This document shows positions 47,011 through 61,100 of a DNA stretch of 64,000 nt, one piece after another (positions within the stretch are counted from its first letter, which is position 1; the number at the start of each line of letters is the position of its first letter). A program made the translations under genes and the position numbers. The notes under the pieces are model-generated. The model did not search any database. It was not told the DNA's origin and saw only the letters and a program-made list of their open reading frames with translations. The stretch is from Setaria digitata (Eukaryota > Nematoda > Chromadorea > Rhabditida > Setariidae). The DNA lies in assembly GCA_003640385.1 (NCBI GenBank), contig RCAB01000020.1, positions 1 to 64,000 of the forward strand, in the 5' to 3' direction.

Positions 47011-50000
47011 TCAAACCCGTTGATCAATCACAGTAACATATGTGGGAGGTACACGTATAGGCACTTCATTTCGGTCACCATCGAATAAGCCAACGATTTG
47101 AAAACGACCGATATCATAGATCGAAGGACAATAGACAGTAAGTCGAACATCAAAAATCTGCGTATGACCGAAAATTATTTTCCCATGCATACGTGAATGG
47201 TCGGCTATAATCACTGGTTGTGAAGCTGATGAGGAGTGCACATATGTACTTGATGCCGAAGTTACATTCTGTGGACAAAATCCTGAAACGCTATTTTCAG
47301 GATCCCCTATTCGCTTCCGAACTAGTGAGGAATCCAGGAAATGAATAGCAATTGTGCAACTCCGACGATGATAAATATCGTCATTTGTTATCGCTATCTG
47401 CACAGGAATGTGACAGGACCTAAAAATGGAATGACTTTGAAACCATAACAATAAATTACAGTAGCTATCAACTTAAAAAAAAAAAAAAAAACACAAATTT
47501 TGCATTTGAACAGGATACCTTCTACTATTAAAATTATGATATGTGACTGGTGCAGATGTCGATATTTTACAAGTAAGAGCAAATAGATTATTATCAGCTG
47601 TTGTTGATGACAATGTGGAAACACGCTTAGTTGCGAGGAGATTACTTGGCTGTTGAATTGAAAATGGTCGAAGAATATGCTGAGCACAAAATGGCACCGA
47701 ACAACCAGATGGAAATGGATTTGGCAGAAAGTTTTCACCAAATACTAAAAATGATAAAAATTGAACCTTCGAAAAACTGAATAGTTACCGACACTTAATA
47801 GATCAGAAAATTAACAGCAATATTTGTTTCACTTAATTTAAACAGTACACTGTAATCAGGACATTGTATTTACCAAACTTGCTCCAAAAAAAAAGACTGA
47901 AACTTACGATGCAAATTTTTTCAGATGGAAAAATAAATGAATGAGATTTACCTGTAGAGGCAGTACCATCACTGTTAACAATCTTCGCTTTCCAGAGGAC
48001 TGCGAAAAATAAATCAAATTCAGGAACTTCCGTACTCTCATATGCATTTAGTTTTGATGGAGATATAACAGCAGATATATGAACAGGACGATCAGGAGGA
48101 CCAAACCATTCCGGAATATCATTGACTTTGTCGCAAAACCACAGTGGAAGAGCTCCCGTATGTCCATTAGCCAAAAATGATATGCTATCTGTTTGTTCAC
48201 TTTCAAGTTCCACTGAAATATATTGTAAAATTACGTCTCATAAATTTTGAGTTCAAACAAATGATTTTTGCACTTCAATGCTTCAATTGCAGCAGCTTCT
48301 TTTTTCATGTCTTCTTTCTTTTTTTCTTTAATGAAAACATTTTACAACTTGATTGTTTACCCCGACGTTTCTGAAGAGGATGCAGAAAAATTTGAGGCAA
48401 AGTTATCCCAGATTTCTCCTGATCTTGCCCTGCTTGCCAAAAATTAGGATTTGTTCCAGCAGGAGTCACCACCGATCTTATTCTCATCAGTTCAACTTTG
48501 GCGAGCAAAGAACCACGACTTGGTATAAGGTTGCGCAATTGCAATATGCACGCACCACTGCTGGAATCTACAAGCCTAAAAATGAATACAGACAACGATT
48601 AAAGTACAGAAATGGTTATTCAAAAACAGTTAGAAAGCAAAAATTAAAAAAAAAACTACCTCAACGAAGTATCTAGAATTACACGAGTATCAATTACAAT
48701 TATATGTCTCTCTTCTCTGACCATGCAATTATCACCACGATAGTAACAAAACAATATTACATTATATCCTAAAGACTCAATAGCAGGAGCTCGAACTGCC
48801 AACTGTAACCTGGAAAGAACAGAAAAAGCATTTTCCATAGTTCAAAATAATGTATATTTGTGTAGGGTGAATTTGAATCCATATGATAAAATAGATTTAA
48901 ATTTCTTCCCCAAAAGAAAAATCCCAACCTTTTCTTTTGTCCTGTAGCAAGAACTCCGTTCTTCAAGTTAAAAACACCAAATGTTTCGCTGACAGCAATC
49001 AAAGTACATTTCACAGGTTGGAATACAGTACTTCCCGCACATTCTTCTTCGTAAACACATATGAGTTCAGGATGATCAGTGACTATACAAAAATCTTTTA
49101 GAGGTACAGCACCCACATTGTTTAGGTCACAGTTAAACCGGCAAATTTGGCCACAGAAAGCCAATAATCGTCGTTTTGGTGGTAAATCAATTTCAACCAG
49201 TGGCCACTGCTCTTTTGTTACTTTAGCAGTTAAACGATTATCCTCTCCATATAAAACTGATGTCTTCTGAAAAGAACTTATTTTATAACATGGTTTTTTT
49301 CCTAAAAATACTCTTCCTTCCAAACCTATTTATGCTAGCATAAAACTAATGAAAACTTCAAGTAATGCAAAATACTGAAAAAATTTCTTGATTCTTCTCG
49401 ATAAACAACTTCCAGGTTATTACATTACGCTCAATAAACCTTCATAAACCTTAAAAATTACATCTTTAATGCTGAAAAGTTTTTTGAATAAGTGACAGTT
49501 GTTCATTTTCCTTTTTTGATTACTTGAAAACTTTAACCTCTCTCTTTGTATTGTTTAGTCGAGGCCCACGAATGTTAAGCGGGACTGAACATGTAACGCT
49601 GATTTCATCTACTATGAGATCGAACGACAAACCGTACATTCGTATTTTATCGATAAGTTCTTTTGGTATAACAGACAATTCAAAAGGAATCCAATCAGAT
49701 TTCGGTTCTAGGGTAATCTGGAAGAGGTTTGAGTAGTTCGATCAAGAAAAAAAAGGAATTTCCAAATATGTGGTAAAAAATTGGAACACTAATAACTTCA
49801 TTGCTTTCCGTGCACACCCTCGTTCCAATGAAATGTAGAATGAAAGAAAACAAAATATAATTAAAGGGAACATCTAAACTAAGTTTCAACCAACTTTATC
49901 AGTAAAAGTTTGCATATACATCGTCGGATCAGCTGATACTTCCAAATGAATGTTTTTTAAAAATAAGGGTACGTCCATAGAATTTTTTAGCGACAATATT

Positions 50001-53000
50001 ATTCTTATTCGTTCCAAAGGTGGCGTGAAAGGCACCTAGATTAGAAATTTACAATATGCATAAAATCTTTAAAAGACCTTAAAAAGCCTCTAGAAACCAT
50101 ATCACCAAGAACTTGTAAACCAATAAAAGATTTGAGGGTAGAAAAGAGTAAAGAAAATCAAATTTAACATTTCAAAATCAAAAAATGCTAACTTCTGAAT
50201 TATTTGTAGAGACGGTACGGACAGCTCCTGTTTCCCGAAAATTAGCAAAAGAACCTGTTATTACATAATATGCAGCTTTTGCTAAATTTACCCATTTATC
50301 CTCATTGTTTCGCTGAAAAAGAGTGCAGGATATAACTTTGACATAAACTCTTAAATTGCAAAAGTATTTAAAATGCCTCTAAATTGATCAGGAAATAACG
50401 AGACGAACCATAGTTTCCACATTTGTGACTAATTCAGGTGTGAATTCAACGGGATGTTCTCCATAAATGACAACAATGTTTTGAATATCTACCAATGGCA
50501 CCACCATAAGTGCATGAGTTCGGGTCTTGTTACAATGTTTCAAAAGCCGTAAATACTGTTTTAAGAAAATCTGTTGCTGATTGGCATGCTGCACGGATTG
50601 TAATCTTATCAAAGGCAGACACCAGCTTAAGGCCTCTTCTTTTTGTTCACTTTCATTGGCCAATGTGTAACAAATATGATCCTAAAATACCATATTAAAT
50701 CTTACTACAAAAAAGTTCAACACATTATTTCAGACATTTTAATTTTAATTTATTTAATTTATTTTATTAATTTTAATTTTAAGATTTATTACGCGGAATG
50801 TTATCATGGTCGCTAATGTCTTCAATTTATTTATTTATAGGCATTTCCTTACGCTTTCTTTGAATATAGCAAAAAAAGCATGTCGATATTCCTTTTTACT
50901 CCTTGACTTTATCTGCTCCTCCACTTTATAAAGTAGATGAGTATTGTAACAACAGTAGCAAGAGGAAAACTTTGCTTTATCAATTTTAGCAATCCTTAGT
51001 CCTTTTTTGAAACGAATTTAAATAAAACTAGACTTCTCTTATCAATTAGCTACTGCTGAAAAAAGACAATGAATTACGTAGTATACTATTCATAAAAAGT
51101 TTTATTCCTTGAGGTAATAGTTGTCAGTTGTTGTCAAATGTACACCCCATAGTTTGCTACGGACTTCTATTAACATGAAACTTTAAAATAAAATGATTTA
51201 CTTCTGCAAAAATCCAACGTTTAGAAAGATACTCGGGAAGCGCGCGCTTGTAACATTCTATGGATAATTGTTTTTGACCAGCTTTTGACATGCGATGTCC
51301 GGCTAACACGTAATGGAATGCCATCTTTCGGCGCATTTTTGCGTTTCCGAAATAAACACTGGCTCTTTCTAACAAAACACCACTGAACAAGTCATCATCC
51401 TGTCAAAAAGAAAATCACCTTTTTGAAACCAGTCACTCTGCCTTTTTTTTCCTACAGTTCACATTACGCAAATAGGAAAAATTTCTCTTTCGCTTTCATT
51501 TAATGTTCTAACAAAATAAAGATCGAACTAACAGAATTAGTCAGTTTCAGAAGCTGTGAACATGCTTCAATATACAATTCAAGCGAGGAGAGTATCATTG
51601 CACTTAAAATAGCAGCTCGCATCGTCAAAACTGGTTTTCTAAGAGAAGTTGAAAGTGAAATTTATTTTAGAAAACTATAACATAATAATTCTTGAAAATC
51701 CTATGTTGAAGCCTTCCGTATATTTCTTTCTTCTTTTACTTACCCATACTCTTTTCCATTCATGCTTCTTAAAATGCTAGATCTAAGAATGGAAACAAAA
51801 GCCCACCATAGACTGGCTCTGCTAAATGCTTAATTTTGAAAATTTTTAACAGTTACAGGCTAACTGTTGTATAAAAGTTGATTGCATCTTCCATATAATG
51901 TTGTGGATATTGTTTTGAAGTAATTTGAGATGAACTCAAAAATAAACTCAGTGCAGCCATTTCCTGAAATAGAAACAAAAAGTTGACTTTTTGCGACAAT
52001 TCTAAATCTTTATTGTGACATATAGTCGGTCTCCAAGTTTGTTCAAACGCTATTAAAAAATCAGCTAATACTCACAAGTGCTCCAGCGTTATACAACCAA
52101 GCCTGGTCCATAGCAAACTCCTTTCTAACTGTCTGGTAAAGCTGATATGCATAAGAATAATGTCCAAAAATGAAACAAAGATCGGCTAAACGTCTAATTT
52201 GCATTTCGCCACTGTCCCGCGCATAACTAAAAATAAAAATTATACATTTCATTTGAGAATAAAACTTCTACGGAACAGTTATAGACTGGGAGTAAGATTT
52301 AAACGAAATCTCATAAGAGGGAAAATTATAGAAACAAATTATGGAGAAGATCTACAAGAAAATGACGATGACTAAATAGAAACTTGCAAAAAAAAGATGT
52401 CTGTGCTGAGGGATTAAAATCAAAACCAAAAGATTAAAACTATAATAAAACGATAACGTTATTGATGTAGCCTGCTGAGCAGCTGCTGCCCCGAACCATT
52501 TCCGTACTCCTGTAGTCAACGACTTGCTTATTCCACGACGTGAAATTACTTGTTCATTGAGAATCCGTATTTGTCCTTCAACCCAAGGCAGTAGAGCACT
52601 GTGAACCATATATTCCATCATTCGTGTAACACTTTCACGATCATCATAACTGAGGTATTGCCCATGTAGTGAAGAAGAAACGAATCGAAAGCTCATAGCA
52701 CTATCATTATTCTGTTCTGTTAGAGATGATTCAGTAATTGATGAGACCTAGTGAAAAAAAAATTTTTTTTTTGAAGATACAAAAAAGAACCAGAAATCTT
52801 CGAAATTTCTGAATATGAAATAAAGAATTCATATTTTTGCAAACATATAGCTACGTCAGCTAGAACAATTTGTTGAAATAACTGAAATAAAACATCTGTC
52901 ATAGTAGATATAACCAAACCAAGCCAAGCTTCATAGCAAAGGAAATCAGTTCTAAAATTAATACAATTTAAATAAACATAGTTAAAACGCGAAATTCTAC

Positions 53001-56000
53001 CAACAGTCCATCGCTCCAGAAAGGAAGTGAACATACCAAGCCGTCACTTAATCCCACAGTTTTCGAGAGAAGTTTATGCTTGGCAAGCTGCAACCCTTTT
53101 TCCAATCCGCGATATTTCGACTCCAAATGTGCACGCCATGGGTCCGTTAATTCATTATCATATTTTGAACTAACTTTGAGCAAATAACAATTCTGAGCAC
53201 CAAATTGTGTACTGATCGATGAAAAGACTGAAGACGCTCTAAACAAAGGAAATATATTTGTTTGTAACCTACAGTTCTATGTCTAACTTTTTTTTCCTAG
53301 AGAGGGACCTAAAAAACAATATTTGTAATCCCTTAAAAGATAAACTTGTTCAATGCCAGGGACATCACTGATCACCTGGACGATCCAGATCCTGATGACT
53401 CATCGTCTACAATCAAGAAGTATTTGAAAATATTTGGCAGCATCCACCTTGGCATTACACAATGCGCCGGCCCAATTGGAAAAGCATTCTGTCCATACTG
53501 AAATGAATTATACATTTAAAAACATACGATGTTACAATTTTCCAAATCTTCCACACTACATGTCCCATTTATTTAAGTACTCTTATCGCGATAGAATACA
53601 TCGTTAGCGTTTTTGGAACTTTGAAAAACCTTGTTTGCTACTATTAAGGACCGAGATAAACAGAAAAGAAAACAACTAAAGAATAAAAATGAAATCAAAG
53701 AAAGCAGAGAAATCAGAAGTGAAAATACTATTACAGGTATAAAACACTAACCCGTCATATAACCCGAAAAAAATTCCGGTGCTATTTTTTACCATTTTCT
53801 TTTACTTATTACTTTTTAAATCCAAAGTAGCACTAGTAAGTTAAAGGAATATTCTTTCTTGTCTCTCAATTTTTGCATGTAGCTATCGTTTTGATTTTTT
53901 TATGCAGGGAATATTCAACATCAGGCTAGCTTCCCAGCAGTAACTCATTTAGATGGGAATCGAAAAAAAGAAGACTACTATAAGCTGACCACATTTGAAA
54001 TGTCCCTCATGGGTAGACTGAAGCTTACAGCAAAATAAGTCACAAAGAGTTGAACTTGAAAGACAAAATTTTCCACTGCTTAAACAGTGATATGATATTG
54101 TTAGGAAAACAAATCGACAGCGCATTTATCTTTCACCAGCAATGAACTAGCCATACACACTCTATCCAAACAACAAATAGATAGCACACACAAATGTCGC
54201 CAGACAGAAGGACATCGATCGCATCACGACCATTATCAGTCTTTCAAGTTTGTTTCCACTTTCCAGTTGCCAGTTATTACCGGTCCGTTAAAAAAACGTC
54301 AACAATCTAGATGTAATCTCATAATGAAAATCGGTGAAAGTTGTTCAATAAGTGTATTTTACTGTAAACAACTAACATGATAATAATCCAGGTTTATGAA
54401 TGAAGTACAATGGTATAAAACGGAAGTATTCTAAAGAGAGTAAAAGTTCAGAAATTGTTTAATAACTTACAGGCGTGTTACTAGTTGACAGAATTATCCG
54501 TTTTTCTACGATACTCGAGGGATGGAAAAATCTTCCTTTACGGCATCGTTATTATACTTCATTCACTGGGATTGGAGACAACAACTCACACAGTTCAGGA
54601 CGCGAATAAGAAAATTGTATTACTCAAGCCAATTTAAGCCAAAATTTTAAATATTTCAGTGAAAACACAGTGTAAAGAATGAAAATGTAAATCTACTTAT
54701 TGAAGTAACATTTAATCGAAACCATAAGAAAATTAACAATACAGTGTAAAATAAGGGAAAAAACAGTGTAATTTCTAAAAAAATCCCGAAGTTCGAAAGT
54801 AACTGAGGAAACCAAAGCTCCAAATGTTACCAGGAAAAATTTTTATTATGATGCACGTCAACTGCTAATTGTACCATTACAAAAATTTATGAAGAACAGA
54901 ATCAGAACAACAAATTTAAGTCAATTCAAACAATCAATAAGTATGGGAACAACATCAAACACAACATTTTCGCGTGAAAGCAGCAGTAAATTCCATTTCT
55001 AGTTTTTGACTCCAACGTACAGAATTACAAGTGATATATAAGATTAACCTTATCTTTAGTTTTATTTAAATTTCAGTGACTATTTTACCTGCTGCTGATG
55101 TTGAACATCAATCAATCTCGATAATTCCCTTACAGGATCCTCGTCATCAGTCGAAACAACAAACACGCAACCCAGATAAGTCCGAAGGAATTCATGTTCT
55201 GCTGGTTCAGACCATTTCAGTAAAGTTTCACTACAACAAATTAGGAATAAAGTTGTTCAGTAAAAAGTGACAGCAGCACAAGTAAAATGTTTAATTTGAT
55301 GTTAAGAAGCATAAGAGAACAAGCCTGAAAGCAATGGAAGCAAGTTCAGGGTCAGAATCCGAGGTGGATGCAACGGATGATGTAGCTTCATGTAAAACGG
55401 AAGGTAAAACAGTCAAGCTCAGAAGAAACCCGTCTCGCCGAAGATCGCGAAAATCAAAGAATATACGTGATGATACCGATGAACCGGACGGATCCTACAA
55501 TTTTAAGACTCGAAATCAAGTTCGAAATAAGCGACTATTGGAAATGATTGAAACATGGATAAAATTTTCAATTTAATAACAGATAATCGGGAAAATTTTA
55601 CGGGAATTCTTCTCCGAATTACCTGGCCTGAAGAATGTATACTTGAAATTCTACTATTCTCCAACTACAAACAACTGGAAGTATGGAGTTTGGTCCACAA
55701 GAATACAAATCATTCGCTTTCAGATAAAGAACCTGATCGTTTCCAACCGTGAAATATTTAGGCAACCACCAATAACTTCATCCTATTCGACTTCACTTTA
55801 CTACATTTACTGTAAACGAAAGTACTTCCCTACATCCTGACAATAATTGTTTCATATCGCGAGAATCTCACTCATTAAATTAATTTATCGACTGGTTATA
55901 CTTCCTTTTAGCTCGAACCTGCTTATTTTAGGGTTCTCTATTAATGTCTATTACCTTAAATGAATACCAGTAGTAATTTTCCTATTTGTTGACATACATA

Positions 56001-56405
56001 TCTTGCACAAATTCTCTAAGGCCTTAGCCCAATTACAGGTATTTCGTTTTTCCAACAAGATGAAAATTGTTGCTTTCCATATACTAGAAAGAATGGGGCG
56101 GACGACAAAACTGAACTTCAAAAATACAGATTCAGCAGTTAGCTAAAAGGTGCTTGAACGAAATCTGATGGAAAAGTTGATAAAATTTCTATTCAATAAC
56201 GAGGTTTTTTTTTTTTTTTTTTTTTTTTGAGAGTTCCGTAGAAAAATGATTGAAAAATAACCTTTACTGTACAATTGACTGTGGCAAATGGCAGAAGTAA
56301 ATCGGTGAAACTAAGATTATTCTTAACAGCGATACGTTCCACGGCATCAGATGTAAGAACAGCTAACAGAGGACTGAATCCTTGACGAACTTGCTCGCCT
56401 AACAT
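47011..56405 (-). CDS. TRAPPC8/TRS85, TRAPPIII-specific tethering subunit
   Basis: Twenty exons in transcript order: 56405-56262, 55494-about 55325, 55230-55089, 53497-53376, 53238-53037, 52747-52458, 52226-52076, 51963-51857, 51638-51533, 51399-51202, 50681-50409, 50312-50193, 50035-49895, 49717-49538, 49266-48929, 48809-48660, 48575-48361, 48212-47952, 47744-47519 and 47419-47011. Phases close to about 1,314 residues (human 1,435). Matches in order: SDAVERIAVKNNLSFTDLLL; RWMLPNIFKYFLIVDD; NCYLLKVSS; ISRRGISKSLTTGVRKWF; IRRLADLCFIFGHYSYAYQL; MAFHYVLAGHRMSKAGQK; GPRLNNTK; WFGPPDRPVHIS. The C-terminal half is beta-sandwich-like. TRAPPC8 tethers vesicles at the ER-Golgi and pre-autophagosomal membrane and supports Rab1 activation. 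Weak points: the donor of exon 2 (only a poor GC site keeps phase) and the donor of exon 6 (52458 or 52452). The ATG at 56405 is the first in frame. Confidence 0.93.
56207..56228. repeat. Homopolymer T run
   Basis: A run of more than 20 T on the plus strand, about 35 bp past the first TRAPPC8 splice donor inside intron 1. Length in such runs is often wrong in assemblies. Confidence 0.8.
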
Positions 56406-57860
56406 CAGATTTCCGTCAGGGAATTCAACGGACCACCCCACCGACTATAAAACTTGTAAAATCTCCTGAAAATTAGGGAAAGATATGAATTCCTGTTCCC
56501 CTATGCTTAATGATTTAATCTCGTCAATGGATAAAAAATGAAACTGACATATGGAAAGTGTTTTTCGAGATCTTATAAGGAGATATACAAAGCTCAGTGA
56601 ATTCTCTAACACGTCACTGATCGTTTTGTAACTGACTCTGCTATATGTATTTCACATATACTGTCTTATTCAATCGGTCTCTCCAGCCGTTATTAAAATG
56701 CTGGAAAGTTAACGTAGCGAGTTTAACTGGAAGAGGAGGAAAAAGGCGCAGTAGATGGGAATAAGACAAAAATAAAATGAGCGCTGGGCAAATTGATAAA
56801 TTGTATATGAAGAATGGGATGAAGGAGAAGGAATATGAATGAAATAAGCTGTAAACTATTACCGAAGGGGCACACACGACTGTACCGCCCAACAAAACCG
56901 CACAACAGCCAGATTACCAAGTGGTTTGGCAATATCATCGTCATTTAACACAGCACTCGTATATCAACAAATATTGTGCTACTCTGACGGTGTCGTTATC
57001 GCGCTATTCTGTTCCACCTAACTGAAAAAGGAGTAGCTGTTGAGGAGGTGGAGGTGGGAGGGGAAGATATGGGACATTTCTAACTTCATGTGAAAGACTA
57101 GAAAGTTCATAAAGGTGATCAGTTTTGTTTCAGACTCTAGTATTCTCCTTCCGATTTTCCTTGCTCCATTTCAAGTACATTGTCAGTTTTTACTGTGGAA
57201 AATATTCTGTGATTAACCAGTATAAAGAAAAGAAGCTCAGGACCATATTTTTAAAAGATTTTTCGACGTGCCTTATTTGTGCTGCTATGTTTTTTGTTCA
57301 GTAGGCGTTTGGCTCGGCACAGTTTCCAAAATTTCGAAACCTAACACTTTGAAAAGAATTCCGGCTCTGAATCTACGTCTTCGTCCCACTGATGAATACA
57401 GTTGTAAATGTTTCCACACCTTCCAAACGCACCATAATTCAGATGAAACAATAAAACGTAGGTTTCAGAATCCTGCGTGTAGAATATAAACGTAATAAAT
57501 GATATTCCCAAAAACTTTAATAGCATTATTATATTCCTACATGTATCACTACTAGATAATAGAGAAGTTCATAATTTTAAGATGAACTTGGGGTGGTAGT
57601 AGAGTAACACTAGTTTATTGTGTAACCAAATTGAACGCTTAGGATGCTTTCGAAATGACCTTGGCACCGGGGTGAACAGATGAATGTTCGAGCTGTTGAA
57701 GGTCGGTAAAAGCTCCAGCGATATCCTCAAGCGATTGATACACGAGGACAAGAATTGTATATACGAATCCCTCGGATCGGATCTAGGCAAGGGGAGAGTC
57801 GTACAGGTAGTGAGGAAAGACTTGCTGTACGTTAAATATTTCTCTGTCAGTTTCATTTTC
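56406..57860. other. TRAPPC8 5' flank and intergenic DNA
   Basis: A TTTTATAG acceptor-like site on the minus strand lies upstream of the TRAPPC8 ATG and could receive a spliced leader. Further out no exon is supported. A purine-rich GGAGGTGGAGGTGGGAGGGG patch lies near 57040-57065. Confidence 0.4.
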
Positions 57861-57868
57861 AATAGGAA

Positions 57869-57936
57869 GGGAGTACAGTTCTACTGGTGTCAGTNAAACG
57901 TTAAATATGAGGGAGTACAGTTCTACTGGTGTCAGT
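57869..57936. repeat. 42-bp direct duplication around an unresolved base
   Basis: A 26-base string starting gggagtacagttctactggt occurs at 57869 and again at 57911. The only N in the window (57895) follows the first copy. The shared flank cgttaaatat also recurs, so this is a partial tandem duplication or an assembly join. Confidence 0.8.
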
Positions 57937-58080
57937 AAAAACTACAGCACTACTCCATCGTTGTCACAGTGGCCATGACGACATTGCTGGGCATATCGGA
58001 ACTTAGACATCACCAATCATATCTATTACAGTGGCCCATCATCTGATACATACATCGAAGCGGTAGCACACGGAGGTAGC

Positions 58081-58158
58081 TCTCGATGTAACACAGGGAG
58101 AGTAATTCTCGATGTTGCACGGGGAGCGTAGTTCTCGATGTAGACGGTTAGTAGTCTA
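58081..58158. repeat. 26-bp tandem repeat, about three copies
   Basis: Units beginning tctcgatgt start at 58081, 58107 and 58133 and share a (c/g)acaggg-(a/c)g core that has diverged. The whole 57670-58200 block is less AT-rich than its surroundings and carries other short repeats (cagtggcc), so it may be a piece of a repeat element. Confidence 0.7.
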
Positions 58159-58159
58159 C

Positions 58160-61100
58160 GCCGGGAAAGTACACACCTAGTGGTTCGCTATATAGTTTAT
58201 ATCATTGTCATATCGAGCGAATATCTAATTTCCTCTCATTTCTGATTTGTTGTGTGCCTTTTTCTGCATCTCTCTATACTACCTTCAATATCATTTTTAT
58301 TATGTCAAGAAGCGCTCCGTAAACTCCTCTTAGTCAAATGCGTGTCACAGTGGTTAGAATTGTACTGAGATGGGAATTACTTCCGGAAGACAGAAGAGAT
58401 GCTATAGATTTAACAAAAATAAGGTATTGCACGCATTTTTCATCGGGGCGGAAGAGATGTCTCGCTGAATGACAAGAAAGTAATCTTCTGTAAAAAAGGA
58501 ATAATGAGAATTTCCGGTATTTCATAAGATTCGTTAGCAGGAATGACTCGAGTTGTAAAATTGTTTACACTAAATATTATTCATAATTCGTAAGCGTAAG
58601 CAGCCTATCTTCTTATGAGTTAAACATCGTCCTGGCAATCATCTTTTTCATAATCGCCCAGTAGAAGGATAGCTCGATAATACCGTCCTGTCAAAGGAAT
58701 GCAAAGAGAAGAAATGCAAAATGATCATAAAGTAGCACTGATTAAATGCTGTTTTATGAGCAACCACGGAATGGAGCATAATTTCATGTCTGGCGCGACA
58801 TTAATTTCATTTGTATCCTTTTAGATTGAGAAATATTCATTTCAAAACAAATGTTCCTTCTAACGTTATCAAGAAACTCCTGACTTCAGCAACATTTCCT
58901 CTCCTCCAATATCGAGAGGTCTATGATTAGTTGAGAAGAAATTGCTGCTTCCCGAATTTTTTCGCATTCAGCTTCTGATCTTCCAGACAATGGAACACTA
59001 GTGCAAACGGAATATTTGATGATGCTTCCAGACTGAAAATTCTTTTGGTTATCAATCAGTTTGTTTGTGATAATTTTATTCTCTTTTCCAACCTGAATAC
59101 TTGCTTCGAGTTTTTTTTTCTGCGTACATCAGTGAACTGTTGCATTTTATGTGTTAAGTTTGGAAGTTTTTTTCCAAAAATTTAGATATCCAGACATTGA
59201 CAGAAAAGAACCTTAACTTTGAGTGCAAAGGTTGACATAAAAATCATTGCGGTTTTCAGACTTTGTTCTTTGAAAAACTTGCTTTTCAATTCTAACTTTC
59301 AATTTCTGGATTATGTTTTTGTGTGAAACGATCTGTAAGGTGACTTTTCTGGCACCAGTTTGTTACAGGTGTACATTTTCATAGAATCATTCTTTCAGTC
59401 TAGGTTTATTTTAGGCTTATACTTTCCCCAGAAATTTCCTCCACTTTTATTCTTTCCTCTACTTTCAATTTTATTTGCATCTTTCTGTCAACTTTGGTCT
59501 ATGATGTTTTCTCTTTCTTCTCTATTTCAAACTATTATATAAAAGTCTTGTAAGAACAAGGAAGGAACTATCAAGATGTCATCATCCCTCGTCTTTTATA
59601 GATATTGTAGTGTACCTCGAAAATTACAAATAAATTTATCGCTTTTTATATTCGAGGCCATAAATTTCGTTGCAAGCGTTTACATACTGTATGTTTGTTT
59701 TCTCCCTTCTCAGTCTCACACAGTCTGTTGAGCGACCACTTCCCAAACATCATAAAATGTATGGAAAGTTTGAAATTTATGTTTTGGAAAAGTTTCTACT
59801 GTATCAGATTTCGAATGAATAATTCCACTATGATGATTCTTGCTTCATTCATCATTTTTACCTTTCCAATACATGCTTTGTCTTTTGATGAAATTTTACG
59901 CTAGCAACTTCGCAACTACTTAGTTTAATTTATTTTTCTCTGTTTGCGGACTTTCTAGTGAAGTCAGATTTATCATTTTTAGAAGTAAGCGCACAAGAAA
60001 GAGAAATGAAATGTAACATAGAGAATATACTTTGAATTTATTCCGAACGAAAGTTGAGAATGGAAATGAAGTACTGGAATTGTAATTATCACTCCATTGT
60101 AATGTCTGATTTATTTCGCAGTATTACTTAAACAAATCCAGTTCCATCACATCATTTCCCTGTTTCATAATGTTATCCTTCCTGCTTTTTTGTCGTTACA
60201 TCATAATTCGATAGATCTTTTCGTATATTTCGAAAGTGAGGTAAGAATCAGTAGTGAGAAGCAGCTGAAGCTTGACAAGCGAACCTCCTAAGGTGATGGG
60301 AACCAAACTCATCTCTGGCAATAACACGAATATTACTTGTCCACTCAGTCTCTGTCTTGAATTGTATTGTATTCACTATGTTCAGTTGAATAAGTATGCT
60401 CGGCTAACTTCACATAAATTTCGTTGGCCACCTCACTTTCCTGCCGTAAAGACTTTATGAACCCAGCTGTATTCAGTTCGCTTTATACTTCATTCGCATG
60501 TGGCTTTCTGTATTGCTTACAAGGTACTGTTAACTTTTTGATTCATAGTGTCCTCATTAGTTTGTAGAAGATATTTGTTTAATTACTTATTAGTAGTGTT
60601 TTATGCATGTTACACGACAAATGACAAGTATCAGAAGTTTTCAGTCCAGTTGTTGTACTGGCTGGAAGGAATGGAACTTTAAGGTTTGCTGCTGAGCCAA
60701 AGCCTTGATGAGAGACCGATTGATTTCAAAAATTTCGCAACTCGTTTAATGCATTATTCGTCATACTTTTTGAATAAGCCTTTATATTTTCTCAGTTCTC
60801 TTCAAATTTTGCTCTATCATCAGTCGATAGCTGTATTGATGACAGAAATTTCTCCTCTCGTGATAAATGCCAATACATTATTCAATTTTCATTGCAAAAG
60901 AGCTTCTCCTTACCTTTTATGTCTGATGTGCTAGTATATATACATCGAAGTGCACAATCCATTCCACAACTTCGTACCGATACTAAGCAAAACTTGGACT
61001 TGTTTCAACGGTGATTGGAAGTAAGTAGAATGACAAAGATCACTTCTATCAGTAAACAGCAATAGGATATAGAGTGATCTGATCACAACAAAAAAGAGCA

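Noticed and set aside
51750..51790. Possible extra TRAPPC8 exon KHEWKRVW
   Set aside because: It breaks the phase into the next exon; using the GTAACT donor at 51856 joins the neighbours directly with the same length as the human protein.
55076..55270. Plus-strand open frame MTILPAADVEH
   Set aside because: Shadow of TRAPPC8 exon 3 on the other strand.
55334..55576. Charged 80-codon plus-strand open frame starting MEASSGSESEV
   Set aside because: It lies opposite TRAPPC8 exon 2, whose minus-strand frame matches the family and joins exon 1 in phase; the plus frame has no splice support or homology.
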